In this document: piece by piece, positions 36,619-46,118 of the stretch | Layout: the number at the start of each line of letters is the position of its first letter | Position numbering within the stretch: position 1 is the first letter of the stretch | From: JAZDFC01 sp043808235 | Lineage (GTDB): Bacteria > Bacteroidota > Ignavibacteria > Ignavibacteriales > Melioribacteraceae | Reading direction: 5' to 3' | Length of the DNA: 64,000 bases | NCBI GenBank assembly: GCA_043808235.1 | Contig: JAZDFC010000110.1 | Location: forward strand, 1-64,000 | Position numbers and translations under genes: made by a program | The notes under the pieces: model-generated | The model's input: only the letters and a program-made list of their open reading frames with translations | What the model was told of the DNA's origin: nothing | The model's database searches: none

Positions 36619-37830
36619 CTACCTCCCTGCTTTAAAAACCACGTTACTGTAAATTCCAAAAATAAAACAAAAATAAACCGAGATTATCGGCTGGGTTGAA
36701 AAGCCGGAAAATGTAGATGATATATATATAACAGTAATACTTAGAAGAGACGGGATGAACATCTCAAGTTCATTGCCAATTAATTTTTTAATCCAGATTG
36801 CTTTGTAAGCATAAAAGTAAATTAAAAAAGTAATCACTAAGAATGTTAATAAACCTAAAATGCCGCTTTCGATATAGATGGTAATATATTCACTGTGCCA
36901 ACCGCCAACTTGTTTGTCGGCCAATTTTTCTTGTTCGGTAAATATATCGCCAAAAGTCCTGGGGCCATATCCTAAAATTGGATGTACATCTATAATTTCC
37001 AAAGCCTTTGCCCATATAATATCCCTATCCGACATCGTGCTCAAATCACTCGCTCTCGACTCTGCTTCGGCGCTATTATTATTCAGAGATAATAATATTA
37101 TAACGGCTGAAAATGCGCAAATAATTAATGCGGATTTGATCGAAATCTTTTTTACGATTACGGCAGCAATGAATATTAAAACAATTATGAGAATATCTAT
37201 TCTGCCCATTGCAAGAAATATTCCTGTGGCAATAACGCTAACAGCTAACTGCCATATATAAATTTCAAAATGCTTTTGAAAGAGCTTAGAATGAAAAGTA
37301 CCGAATACAAAAGCTGGTAGAAGATACATAGAATAAGTCGTGTAACCTGAGATAAAAGATGAAGCTCTGTGTTTTATCCCTAAGTTGAAAAGCACAATAC
37401 CTATGATAGCAACAACAGCCGAAATTAAGATATTATATTTAATTAATTTTTGAAGATTTTCCATTCGAATGGATAAAAAGTAAAACCCAAATGAGAAGAA
37501 GGAAAGATGAAACAGCGCTTCTTTATATAATGCTTGATTACTCGAAGCCGGATATTCGGAAAAAAAAATTGAGAACAATCGGATGATAGTATATACTAAA
37601 AATACTAATAAAATATAATTGAAGGCTTTTCGTTTCTCTTGCCATTTCTCAAAAAGCCACAGAATAAATAAGACTACACTTAACAATTGCATTATCACAA
37701 GAGATGTTAGAAACGAGGCTGAGAGTAAAACGAATAAGATTAATATGTGGTTTTCTTGTAGGCGGCTTTTTATAGAGCTTCCATTTATTCCAATAGACTT
37801 GAGTGAGTTTGAATTAAAATTTTGCATCAT
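36619..37830 (-). CDS. O-antigen ligase/polymerase-family membrane protein (Wzy/WaaL-like)
   Basis: A 403-residue polytopic protein with about ten transmembrane helices and a large loop that contains WAKALEIIDVHPILGYGPRTFGD and GGWHSEYITIYIESGILGLL. This matches the Wzy_C/O-antigen ligase signature (G.G......H.....l.e.G..gl). It either polymerises repeat units or ligates them to the lipid A core on the periplasmic side. It is convergent with the plus-strand cluster and has its own upstream region, so its expression is separate. Confidence 0.85.
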   Translation of the reverse strand: MMQNFNSNSLKSIGINGSSIKSRLQENHILILFVLLSASFLTSLVIMQLLSVVLFILWLFEKWQEKRKAFNYILLVFLVYTIIRLFSIFFSEYPASSNQALYKEALFHLSFFSFGFYFLSIRMENLQKLIKYNILISAVVAIIGIVLFNLGIKHRASSFISGYTTYSMYLLPAFVFGTFHSKLFQKHFEIYIWQLAVSVIATGIFLAMGRIDILIIVLIFIAAVIVKKISIKSALIICAFSAVIILLSLNNNSAEAESRASDLSTMSDRDIIWAKALEIIDVHPILGYGPRTFGDIFTEQEKLADKQVGGWHSEYITIYIESGILGLLTFLVITFLIYFYAYKAIWIKKLIGNELEMFIPSLLSITVIYISSTFSGFSTQPIISVYFCFIFGIYSNVVFKAGR

Positions 37831-38179
37831 ATACCTTAACGTAAATCAAATGGTTTGTAAGAATATCATACCGGCGTATGTTATGTGTTTTTCTTCTGCA
37901 TTCGCCCATACATATAAAATGAGTTCGATAATTTTTAGTTATGTGAAATCCCAAATATTTCTACGTAAAATTACATAAAAATGGGTTGTGATACTTTCTC
38001 TTAGGCGGCACATGAAAATTCCACACACATTTTTCGCAATTCTGTGGCTTCGAGTCTCTAACCGATTCAAAACTACTTTAGCCTTTTTTTTATATATTTC
38101 GGTGAAATTTTAATGAAAATACATTTTTATACATGATAAATTAATTCAACTTTTTTGCTTATTTAAAGTATTTTACTCA
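37831..38179. other. A+T-rich divergent intergenic region between the O-antigen ligase and the ABC exporter
   Basis: This 349-bp stretch lies between two divergent starts, so it must hold promoters for both. I see no clear TAnnTTTG promoter in either direction (the nearest is AATATTTG on the minus strand), no strong hairpin, and no open frame with a coding look. It has several T-runs near 38085-38160. Confidence 0.6.
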
Positions 38180-40000
38180 ATGAAAATTTTCTTTCGCTTT
38201 TTTAAATATCTTAAATCCTATTATCGACCGTTGATAATCGCTAATATTTTTATGTTGAGTTTTGTCGTATTCTCTTTATTGTCCGTTGTAATTATTATGC
38301 CTTTTATCGATTTGATTTTTAATACAACGCCCGTACAAGTAGTAAAACCACAATCATTCAGTTTCAGCGCTATCAAGCAATTCGCTCAGTATTACATGTA
38401 CGAAGTAACAAGGATTTATGACCGAAGCGAGCTGTTGAATATTTTTTGCATTTTTATCATTGTCGTTTTTATTTTGAAAAACATCGCCTCTTATTTTCAA
38501 ACATATTTTATGGCGACTGTAGATCAAGGTATGTTGCGGGATATCCGGTCCCAGCTTTATTCCCATTTCCATAAATTATCCCTTAGTTACTTTACCGATG
38601 AAAGAAAGGGCATGCTAATTTCAAGAATTATAAACGACACACAAATTTTAAGAGATTCTATTGTTGCTGTTATTAATAGCTTCTTTCGTGATCCACCGGT
38701 TATAATAATGTATTCGTTGGTACTGTTCATCCTTGATTGGAAATTGACATTATACGCAATGCTGCTTGTACCGGTTATTGGAATTATTTTGTCAAAGATC
38801 GGCGATTCGCTAAAGCGAAAAAGTATTAGAACTCAGGACAGCATTGCTGATGTAACAAGTACGTTGGACGAAACCTTTGGCGCTATAAGGATTGTGAAAG
38901 CCTTCAGCATGGAAAAATATGAGATTGAAAAATTCCAGCGGCAGGATAATAAATATTTCAAGTTGTTAACAAGTTTAGTTAGGCGCAGAGCCTTATCAAG
39001 CCCCATTACAGAGGTCATTGGTACTGTAGCCGTTGCTGTAATATTATTTATTTTCGGAAGACAAATTATTTCTGGCGAAAGTTCAATGTCGCCGGGAACA
39101 TTTTTGGCTTATCTTGCCATATTTTTTCAGATGATGCCTTCGTTAAAATTATTTGGACAAGTATTTAATAGTATTAAAGAAGGCATAGCTGCTGGAAGCC
39201 GGATATTTGGAATACTCGACATCCAGCCAAAAATTCTTGATAAGTCTAATGCTATCGAAATTTCCTCATTTACGAAAGATATAACATATCGCAACGTTGA
39301 TTTCAAATATGAAAAAAGCGACCTAATTCTTAAAAATATTAATTGCTCGATAAACAAAGGCGAGATCGTAGCTATTGTTGGCCCGAGCGGCGCAGGGAAA
39401 TCAAGTTTTATAGATTTGATACCTCGCTTTTATGATGTTGAGAGCGGTTTAATTACTATTGATGGACATGACTTGCGGGATTTGAAGATACACTCTTTAA
39501 GAGCGCTAATGGGAATTGTTACGCAGGAGACAATTTTATTTAATGATACTGTTAAAAATAATATTTCGTATGGTTCGTCTGAGAAATCAAACGAAGATAT
39601 AATTAGCGCCGCAAAAGCAGCTAATGCTCATGATTTTATTTTGAACTTGACTAATGGATATGATACTTTTATTGGCGACAGAGGAGTAAAATTATCCGGT
39701 GGAGAACGTCAGCGTATTTCTATCGCTCGTGCATTATTAAAAAATCCGCCTATTCTAATTTTGGACGAGGCTACTTCATCTCTCGATACGGAATCCGAGG
39801 TTTTGGTTCAACAAGCTATCGAAAGATTAATGGAGGGGAGAACTTCTGTTGTTATTGCGCACAGATTATCAACCATTCGAAATGCAAATAAAATTTTAGT
39901 TTTGGATGATGGTCGTATTTCCGAGATAGGTACTCATACAGAACTAATAAGTCACAATGGTTTGTACAAGAAACTTTACGACATGCAATTCAAATTATGA
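38180..40000 (+). CDS. ABC transporter, fused permease-ATPase (MsbA-like lipid/polysaccharide exporter)
   Basis: A 606-residue half-transporter. The N-terminal membrane domain (about 1-330) has six helices, and the nucleotide-binding domain follows with Walker A VGPSGAGKSS, Q-loop VTQETILF, signature VKLSGGERQRISIARALL, Walker B PILILDEATSSLD and H-loop VIAHRLS. This is the architecture of MsbA, which flips lipid A-core to the outer leaflet; related exporters move glycolipids. The location next to the polysaccharide cluster fits either. As a dimer it would carry two ATP sites. Substrate unproven. Confidence 0.9.
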   Translation: MKIFFRFFKYLKSYYRPLIIANIFMLSFVVFSLLSVVIIMPFIDLIFNTTPVQVVKPQSFSFSAIKQFAQYYMYEVTRIYDRSELLNIFCIFIIVVFILKNIASYFQTYFMATVDQGMLRDIRSQLYSHFHKLSLSYFTDERKGMLISRIINDTQILRDSIVAVINSFFRDPPVIIMYSLVLFILDWKLTLYAMLLVPVIGIILSKIGDSLKRKSIRTQDSIADVTSTLDETFGAIRIVKAFSMEKYEIEKFQRQDNKYFKLLTSLVRRRALSSPITEVIGTVAVAVILFIFGRQIISGESSMSPGTFLAYLAIFFQMMPSLKLFGQVFNSIKEGIAAGSRIFGILDIQPKILDKSNAIEISSFTKDITYRNVDFKYEKSDLILKNINCSINKGEIVAIVGPSGAGKSSFIDLIPRFYDVESGLITIDGHDLRDLKIHSLRALMGIVTQETILFNDTVKNNISYGSSEKSNEDIISAAKAANAHDFILNLTNGYDTFIGDRGVKLSGGERQRISIARALLKNPPILILDEATSSLDTESEVLVQQAIERLMEGRTSVVIAHRLSTIRNANKILVLDDGRISEIGTHTELISHNGLYKKLYDMQFKL

Positions 40001-40081
40001 TGAAGTCTTTTACTTTACCATCCTTTAGATTAAAACATTCTATTCATTTCTAAAAAGTATTTTGGCTTCAAGTAATCCCTA

Positions 40082-40972
40082 TTATCCCCGCGGATGGTAA
40101 TCCTTATGAACTTGTTTTATGTAATCGCGATCGATGTGCGTATATATCTGCGTAGTGGAAATATCAGCATGACCAAGCATTTCCTGGACCGCCCGTAAAT
40201 CAGCGCCGCCCTGTAAAAGATGTGTTGCAAAAGAATGCCGGAATGTGTGTGGATGGATTTCCTTTTGAATATCAGCTTCCTTAGCGTAGCGATTCACTAA
40301 CTTCCAAACACCCATCCGTGATAACTTTGTACCGCGTTTATTCAGAAAAAGATAATTAGCGCTTTTCGATTTCTTTTCGAGAAACGGACGTGATTTTTTT
40401 AAATAATCATTACACCATTTAATAGCGCTGCTGCCAATTGGAACTACTCTTTGTTTGGAACCTTTCCCAAATACTCGAATAATTTCTTCGTTAAAAAAAA
40501 GATCCGAAATTTTTATTGTGATTATCTCCGAGACCCTGAGTCCCGACGAGTAAAACAACTCGAGTAAGGCTTTGTCGCGAAGACCGAGAATTTTTTTCGT
40601 ATCCGGTGCAGATAACATCTTCTCAATTTCTACAATAGTAAGAACCGTGGGCAATTTCCTCGAACTTTTCGACGAGGCAATTTTCTCCATGGGATTTTCT
40701 ATTATGTAGCGGTTGGAAATCATAAAATTAAAAAAACCTTTTAACGAAGAAAGATACCTTGACGAAGTTGAACTCGTCACTCCCTGTGTTCTTTGGTATT
40801 CAAAATATTTTGAGATTAGTTCAGCACGAACGTTATTTAAGTCGGTAATGCTAACAAGTTCCAAATAGTCTAAAAATTTTGACAGATCATTTCGGTAGGA
40901 GTCGAGTGTATTTTCGCTAAGATTTTTTTCAAATCTTAGTATAGTTAAGTATTCTTTCAAAAATACTTCCAT
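40082..40972 (-). CDS. xerD: Tyrosine recombinase, XerD-like
   Basis: A 296-residue Xer recombinase of normal length. The N-terminal SAM-like DNA-binding domain spans about 1-90. Catalytic residues are all visible: Arg146 in SGLRVSEI, Lys173 in GKGSKQR, His242 and Arg245 in HPHTFRH, His268 in LGH and Tyr277 in TQIYTHI. Xer enzymes resolve chromosome dimers at dif sites. It shares one base with the end of the 7TM-HD gene, so it belongs to a housekeeping operon rather than a mobile element. XerC versus XerD cannot be settled from sequence alone. Confidence 0.92.
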   Translation of the reverse strand: MEVFLKEYLTILRFEKNLSENTLDSYRNDLSKFLDYLELVSITDLNNVRAELISKYFEYQRTQGVTSSTSSRYLSSLKGFFNFMISNRYIIENPMEKIASSKSSRKLPTVLTIVEIEKMLSAPDTKKILGLRDKALLELFYSSGLRVSEIITIKISDLFFNEEIIRVFGKGSKQRVVPIGSSAIKWCNDYLKKSRPFLEKKSKSANYLFLNKRGTKLSRMGVWKLVNRYAKEADIQKEIHPHTFRHSFATHLLQGGADLRAVQEMLGHADISTTQIYTHIDRDYIKQVHKDYHPRG

Positions 40973-43167
40973 CAGGTTTTCATCGATTCTCTTGAAGATT
41001 CCATTTTATCCTGATTAGGATACCGGATTCTTTTATGGTGATGGCTTATTAAGATTTTCAGAAATGATTCTTTTATTTTATTTAAATCATGAAGAGTAAG
41101 CGGACATTCATCAAGTTGATTATCTTCAATCCGGTTTTTGAATAGATTATTGATAACATTCTCAACTTTTTGCGGTTCGGGATCGGACATTGAACGCACG
41201 GTGGACTCGCATGCATCGGCGAGCATAACAAGAGCCGTTTCTTTTGTGTTGGGCTTTGGACCGGGATATCGGTATTTCATTATATCAACATTCTCAAGTC
41301 CGTATTTGTTTTTCGCAGTCTCATAAAAATAAGAGACAACCATCGTTCCGTGATGCATCGGTATAAAATCAATAATCACCTGTGGTAAATTATCTTCCTC
41401 CGCCAACTTAATTCCTTCTTTTACGTGCTCAATAATAAGTGCAGCGCTTTTTTCGGGCTCCATTTCTGCATGTGGATTTTCACCGCCCATTTGATTTTCT
41501 ACGAAGCTCTCCGGATTTAAGGATTTTCCAACATCGTGGTAATAAGCCCCAACTCTTGCCAGAATAGGACTTGCACCTATTGCCTGCGCGGCATTTTCGA
41601 CCAATGAGCCGATAGTGACGGAATGAGTAAATGTCCCGGGTGCGTTTTTTGCAAGTTGCCTTAATATTGGCGAATTAAAATCCGAAAGTTCAAGTAAAGT
41701 TAAATCGGTGGTAATTTTAAATATTTTTTCAACAAAGATAATCAGCCCATATGTTAAAATAGGACTGATCAGTGCATTCGAAGCAGCGAATGCAGAACTC
41801 ATCAAAATATTTTCCACAGATGAATATCTTTCCAAACCGAATGCCACGATACTAATCACATAACCAATTAGAATATAAAAGAAGGATCTGAAAATCTGTG
41901 TTCTATTTTTAATATCCCTTACGGTATAGGCAGCAAGTCCGCCAGCAACTATATTCATGAGAGTAAATGTGTAATCATTTCCTACCAATGCACCGGTTAT
42001 AAGCGATGAAACAATGACGCTATAAAATCCAATTCGCGAATCGAAGATAATTGTAATCAGCATTGGCGCTACCGGAACAATTATCAAAAATTCCACCGGC
42101 GCCTGAACTTCAATCTGTTGCACTAAAAATGTAATGAAGCAGACAAACAGAATTACAATCGATATTAATAAAATTTTTGCATTATCATAAAATATTTTTT
42201 TACGGAAAAGAAAGATATAAATGCTGAAAAGCATCATGATGAGGACAGTGTGCAAAAATTTTCCGAGATTCTGTGCAAACCTTCCCCAAAAGCCTGTTCC
42301 CACTCCTTTGGCAACTCTGTATGAATCAATCTTTCTTTTTATTTCTTTGGTAATCCTATCATGCTTAGCAACAATTCTTTCATTTTCGTTAACGAAGCCT
42401 ACATTTTGCGAAATACTATTTCTTGCCTGTTCCTTCGCTTTGTTTGTTTCTTCAGTACTATAAATTATATCGGGCAGTGCGAAATGATAAATATATTCCA
42501 CGAGCGCCGCATTTAAAGATTCATCGTCTCCAAATTGCTTATTAATGTTTGTCTCAAAAAAACGAAGAGCTGATCCCGGATCATAAAAATTGTTTTTAGC
42601 AAATACCTTCTCAAACTTTCCATCCCTCACAGAAAACGTATCTTCATTTATCTCGTCGTACCCTCTATTCAATAATCCCTTTTGATAAATATGCTCGATA
42701 AGATTTTCACAAAATGCGAAGAAAGTAGATAATCTCGTTTTGTTATCTGCCAGCAGTCTATTTTCTTTTTCACGAGTATTTTTAAGCGCCTGGTAGTTCC
42801 CTTTTGCTAAGAACGTTTTGCTGCTATTATTAATTTCCTGATCGAAGATATCTTCATCAATTTTTCTGATAAGATAATTTGAATAATTTTTCAAGGAATC
42901 CAACGCAACGCGGGGAATTCCATTATCCCTTACAAAAATAAGATTCACTTCTTTTTCGGCGTTAGCAACTTCGGTGTTATATACTTCGGTTTCTTTTAAG
43001 ATCTCGAAAGTTTGAGAAGAAATAAGATCATCCTGCATCCAAATGGAGCCTATTGCTACCTCGTATTCAAGCGATTCACCTTTGGGAAACATTAACACAA
43101 TAAGCAGCAAACTTATAATTACAATAAGTAATTTAATTCGTCTGCTTCTGCTTATTCTTTCGTTCAA
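40972..43167 (-). CDS. 7TM-HD family phosphohydrolase (PgpH-like, probable cyclic-di-AMP phosphodiesterase)
   Basis: A 731-residue protein with one N-terminal helix (about 13-30), a long extracytoplasmic 7TMR-HDED domain (about 35-285) and a seven-helix membrane domain (about 295-490). A cytoplasmic HD domain follows, with YYHDVGKSLNPESFVENQ near residue 542 and FIPMHHGT, then LADACESTVRS. PgpH-type proteins hydrolyse cyclic-di-AMP. It ends at the xerD start with a one-base overlap and lies 14 bp after the HAD hydrolase gene. Confidence 0.9.
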   Translation of the reverse strand: MNERISRSRRIKLLIVIISLLLIVLMFPKGESLEYEVAIGSIWMQDDLISSQTFEILKETEVYNTEVANAEKEVNLIFVRDNGIPRVALDSLKNYSNYLIRKIDEDIFDQEINNSSKTFLAKGNYQALKNTREKENRLLADNKTRLSTFFAFCENLIEHIYQKGLLNRGYDEINEDTFSVRDGKFEKVFAKNNFYDPGSALRFFETNINKQFGDDESLNAALVEYIYHFALPDIIYSTEETNKAKEQARNSISQNVGFVNENERIVAKHDRITKEIKRKIDSYRVAKGVGTGFWGRFAQNLGKFLHTVLIMMLFSIYIFLFRKKIFYDNAKILLISIVILFVCFITFLVQQIEVQAPVEFLIIVPVAPMLITIIFDSRIGFYSVIVSSLITGALVGNDYTFTLMNIVAGGLAAYTVRDIKNRTQIFRSFFYILIGYVISIVAFGLERYSSVENILMSSAFAASNALISPILTYGLIIFVEKIFKITTDLTLLELSDFNSPILRQLAKNAPGTFTHSVTIGSLVENAAQAIGASPILARVGAYYHDVGKSLNPESFVENQMGGENPHAEMEPEKSAALIIEHVKEGIKLAEEDNLPQVIIDFIPMHHGTMVVSYFYETAKNKYGLENVDIMKYRYPGPKPNTKETALVMLADACESTVRSMSDPEPQKVENVINNLFKNRIEDNQLDECPLTLHDLNKIKESFLKILISHHHKRIRYPNQDKMESSRESMKT

Positions 43168-43181
43168 TTTATTTTTTCCAT

Positions 43182-44030
43182 TCAGCTTTTTGCAAAAAGT
43201 ACCATTTCCAGAAATTCGGCAACTCCATCTTCGTTGTTTGTTCCGGAAGTGATGAAATCAGCTTTACGTTTTATTTCCGGGACTGCATTTGCCACGGTTA
43301 CTTTGAATGCATCCGTCTCAAATAATTCACGGTCGTTATACCAATCGCCTAAAACGGCAGTGTGCTTTATTTTTACACCGAGGTGCTTAGCCAATCGGAC
43401 TAATCCGGTTCCTTTCGTACTTCCTTTTTTTCTAATATCAAGATAATATATTCCGCGGAAATGATGCGACTTATAAAAATTTGTACTTAACCCAAACGAA
43501 TGCGGAAAGCTCATTTTATTCTGGATCCGAAGCATTGTATCCTTATAATCACCCGCCATAATAATTTCTAAGGTTTTGGCTTTATAATTATCATACGAAT
43601 CAACTTCGGTATAAGTAACTCCAAATTTCTCAAGCATGTTTGAAATGGAAGCATTATGCTCGGTATAATAGATTGCATCTTCATGGCACAAGGCTAATTT
43701 CACAAGGTAATTATCGGCAAAATCAATCGCCTTCTGAACATATTTTTCAGGAACATATGAATGGAAAATTTGTTCTCCCGCCGGGTAACTTTTAATTAAA
43801 CAACCATCTAAAGAGATGAGTGGCGTTGAGATACCAAGGATATCTGCATATTCCGTTAATGCACTGTGTAACCGTCCGCTAGCAAATGAGAATAATACAT
43901 TTTTCTTCTTCAATTCTGAAACAAACATCAATGTTCTGCTGCCAATTGCACCGTTATTATCAAGTAACGTCCCATCAAGATCAAGAACAATTAAATTAAT
44001 TTTTTTTAATACTTTTTTCGAAGGTAACAT
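43182..44030 (-). CDS. Cof-type HAD-superfamily hydrolase
   Basis: A 282-residue HAD-IIB phosphatase. Motif I is LIVLDLDGTLLDNNGAIG, motif II SFASGRL, and motif III/IV KGTGLVRLAKHLG with TAVLGDWYNDRELFE. A Cof-type alpha/beta cap lies between. These enzymes dephosphorylate sugar phosphates, FMN or similar small molecules, and the exact substrate is unknown. DWYNDREL replaces the common GDxxND with GDWYND, which keeps the metal aspartates. It is the first gene of the minus-strand unit with the 7TM-HD and xerD genes. Confidence 0.88.
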   Translation of the reverse strand: MLPSKKVLKKINLIVLDLDGTLLDNNGAIGSRTLMFVSELKKKNVLFSFASGRLHSALTEYADILGISTPLISLDGCLIKSYPAGEQIFHSYVPEKYVQKAIDFADNYLVKLALCHEDAIYYTEHNASISNMLEKFGVTYTEVDSYDNYKAKTLEIIMAGDYKDTMLRIQNKMSFPHSFGLSTNFYKSHHFRGIYYLDIRKKGSTKGTGLVRLAKHLGVKIKHTAVLGDWYNDRELFETDAFKVTVANAVPEIKRKADFITSGTNNEDGVAEFLEMVLFAKS

Positions 44031-44254
44031 TCTTTCACAATTCTTTTTTCAAATTTACAAAAATTACTTTTTTTGAACAGCTAATTCGTTTTGCCTCTTC
44101 AATATTTATGATATTGATACTTTTTAGATGACAAATATAACTGCCGGTTTAAAAATAGAGAATAAAATTATTAATCTTTCCTTAAATCCTGCCGTGCGTT
44201 CCAATGAGAATGAAATAAACATGTATCCGATACAGAATTCTAATTTATTTTTTT

Positions 44255-45697
44255 CTACAGTTTGATTTTTTTGTTAATCCTACTAAGCATAAATCCCAAA
44301 GCTAACGTAGCAGATACACCAATTAATGTGAACCATGTCCATGCAGTAAGTTTTAAAGCAATTACAGTGATCATAATAAAAATTCCAGCCGTAAAGGCGG
44401 CGAGTGCATCTTCCTGGTTTGCTCTTTTAACTATCAGCCCTAAAAGAAATGTACCAAGTAAACCGCCATAAGTAAAAGATGAAATCCCAAGAGCTAACTC
44501 CACAACGGACTGTGTAGTATTCATAAAAAATAACGCAGCGCCAACCAATGCCATGGCCCAAAACAATGCAATTCCGCGGGAGAGATTTATTGTTTTCGGC
44601 TCTTTCATTTTATCCGGATGAATTCTAAAAATGTCCATCATTGTTGACGAAGCAAGCGAATTAATTGAACCTGCAAGAGTTGATAAAGCCGCTGCTAATA
44701 ATCCGGCTATTATTAATCCGGATATCCCCGCTGGCAACATTTCAATTATAAATTTGGGAAAGATTTCATCGGCTCGAATATCGAGTTTGCCATAATAAAC
44801 ATACAAGCAAACGCCCACTAAGAGAAATAATACGAATTGAATTAGGACGATAATCCCGCTCCCAATAATTGCCTTCCGGCTTGCTTTCAAATCGCCCGTT
44901 GTAAATAGTCTTTGAATAATAAATTGATCGGCGCCATGTGAAGCCATCGATAAAAACGCACCGCCTATAATCCCACCCAAAAGCGAATATGGTTTTGCAA
45001 AAAAATCCTTCAAATCTGTGAATGAGCCCAAATTAAAAATCTGAAGTTTCCCTTCATTCCATGCGATGTTAATAAAGTTTTGCATTCCGCCGGGAATAAG
45101 AAAATTCAAAGAGTAATAAATTGTTATTATCGCTCCCCCGATATAAATTATCATTTGTAGTACATCAACCCAAATAACACTCCTCACTCCGCCTATGATA
45201 GAATAAATAATCGCAATTATCATAATAATTAGTATCGCGGAGGGATAACTAATACCAAGTAATAATTTTATTGGGATAGCCGTAGCGAACAACCTCACGC
45301 CATCAGCGGCAGTTCGTGTGAATAGAAATACAACCGAAGCAAAATACCGGGATTTAATTCCAAATCTTTTTTCAAGGAAAGCGTAAGCTGTAGTTAATTC
45401 ACCTTTGAAATACGCCGGCAAAAAAACATAGGCGACAATTATTCTTCCAATCAAATAACCAATAACAACCTGAAGGAAATTCATATTGGTTAAGTAGGCA
45501 AGACCGGGTATCGAAATAAAAGTCAATGCACTTGTTTCCGCCGCAACAATAGAAAAACAAACCGCCCACCATGGGATTGATTTAGCGCCAAGGAAATAAT
45601 CTTTCGCCGAGCTATTCCTGCCAGCCGTGACCAATCCAATTACGGCAATTATAATTAAGTAGGAGACAATGATAAAATAATCGAGCGCCCTAACCAA
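44255..45697 (-). CDS. Sodium:solute symporter (SSS family)
   Basis: A 480-residue protein with about 13 transmembrane helices and the LeuT-like SSS pattern. It contains AKDYFLGAKSIPWWAVCFSIVAAETSALTF at the first helices, GGVRSVIWVDVLQMIIYIGG, and SGLIIAGLLAAALSTLAGSINSLAS with the sodium-site serine/threonine residues. The substrate (sugar, amino acid, nucleobase or sialic acid) cannot be read from sequence. It lies 11 bp after a STAS-domain gene, an unusual partner for this transporter family. Confidence 0.9.
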   Translation of the reverse strand: MVRALDYFIIVSYLIIIAVIGLVTAGRNSSAKDYFLGAKSIPWWAVCFSIVAAETSALTFISIPGLAYLTNMNFLQVVIGYLIGRIIVAYVFLPAYFKGELTTAYAFLEKRFGIKSRYFASVVFLFTRTAADGVRLFATAIPIKLLLGISYPSAILIIMIIAIIYSIIGGVRSVIWVDVLQMIIYIGGAIITIYYSLNFLIPGGMQNFINIAWNEGKLQIFNLGSFTDLKDFFAKPYSLLGGIIGGAFLSMASHGADQFIIQRLFTTGDLKASRKAIIGSGIIVLIQFVLFLLVGVCLYVYYGKLDIRADEIFPKFIIEMLPAGISGLIIAGLLAAALSTLAGSINSLASSTMMDIFRIHPDKMKEPKTINLSRGIALFWAMALVGAALFFMNTTQSVVELALGISSFTYGGLLGTFLLGLIVKRANQEDALAAFTAGIFIMITVIALKLTAWTWFTLIGVSATLALGFMLSRINKKIKL

Positions 45698-45708
45698 AAT
45701 TGGGAGAC

Positions 45709-46068
45709 CTAAACAGTTTTAAGATCTTCGATTGCTTCTTCTACTGATTCCTTTATCGGCAATATTCTGTTTAACTGTGAAATCTCAATAAGCGTTCTCA
45801 CATTTTTAGTTGGCGAAGCTATTCTAATCTGTCCTTCGTTCGATTGTAATATTCGATAGGCTAGGAGAATAGCGCTTAATCCCGAACTATCACAGTAGTC
45901 AATCTCCGATAAGTCAAGAACTAATTTTTTGTTCTCTTCGGTGTGTAAGAGAATAGTTAATTCGCCTTTAACCAATCCGGCTATTTTATTGTCGAATCGT
46001 TTTTCATTCAGTTTGAAAACGAGAATATCATCACTTTTTTTTAGTTCAAAATTTATGTTTTCACTCAT
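45709..46068 (-). CDS. STAS-domain protein (anti-sigma factor antagonist-like)
   Basis: A 119-residue stand-alone STAS domain. The phosphorylation-site motif is LDLSEIDYCDSSGLSAIL with Ser61 or Ser62 in the place of the SpoIIAA serine. The family binds serine-kinase anti-sigma factors in partner-switching systems, and also regulates some transporters. No kinase or PP2C phosphatase gene is nearby. It is followed closely by the SSS symporter gene and stands 50 bp after the small hypothetical gene. Confidence 0.88.
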   Translation of the reverse strand: MSENINFELKKSDDILVFKLNEKRFDNKIAGLVKGELTILLHTEENKKLVLDLSEIDYCDSSGLSAILLAYRILQSNEGQIRIASPTKNVRTLIEISQLNRILPIKESVEEAIEDLKTV

Positions 46069-46118
46069 CTTAAAAAAACCCTTTATTGGTTTCTAATATA
46101 ACATTCGGGAACCAATTT

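Noticed and set aside
40082..40972. Tyrosine recombinase as sign of an integrated element
   Set aside because: It has normal XerD length and lies in a housekeeping operon, and no attachment repeats or phage genes are near.
44128..44265. Open frame of 46 codons on the plus strand upstream of the Cof gene and at the end of the symporter gene
   Set aside because: No ribosome site, no conserved pattern, and it runs into the symporter gene's end.
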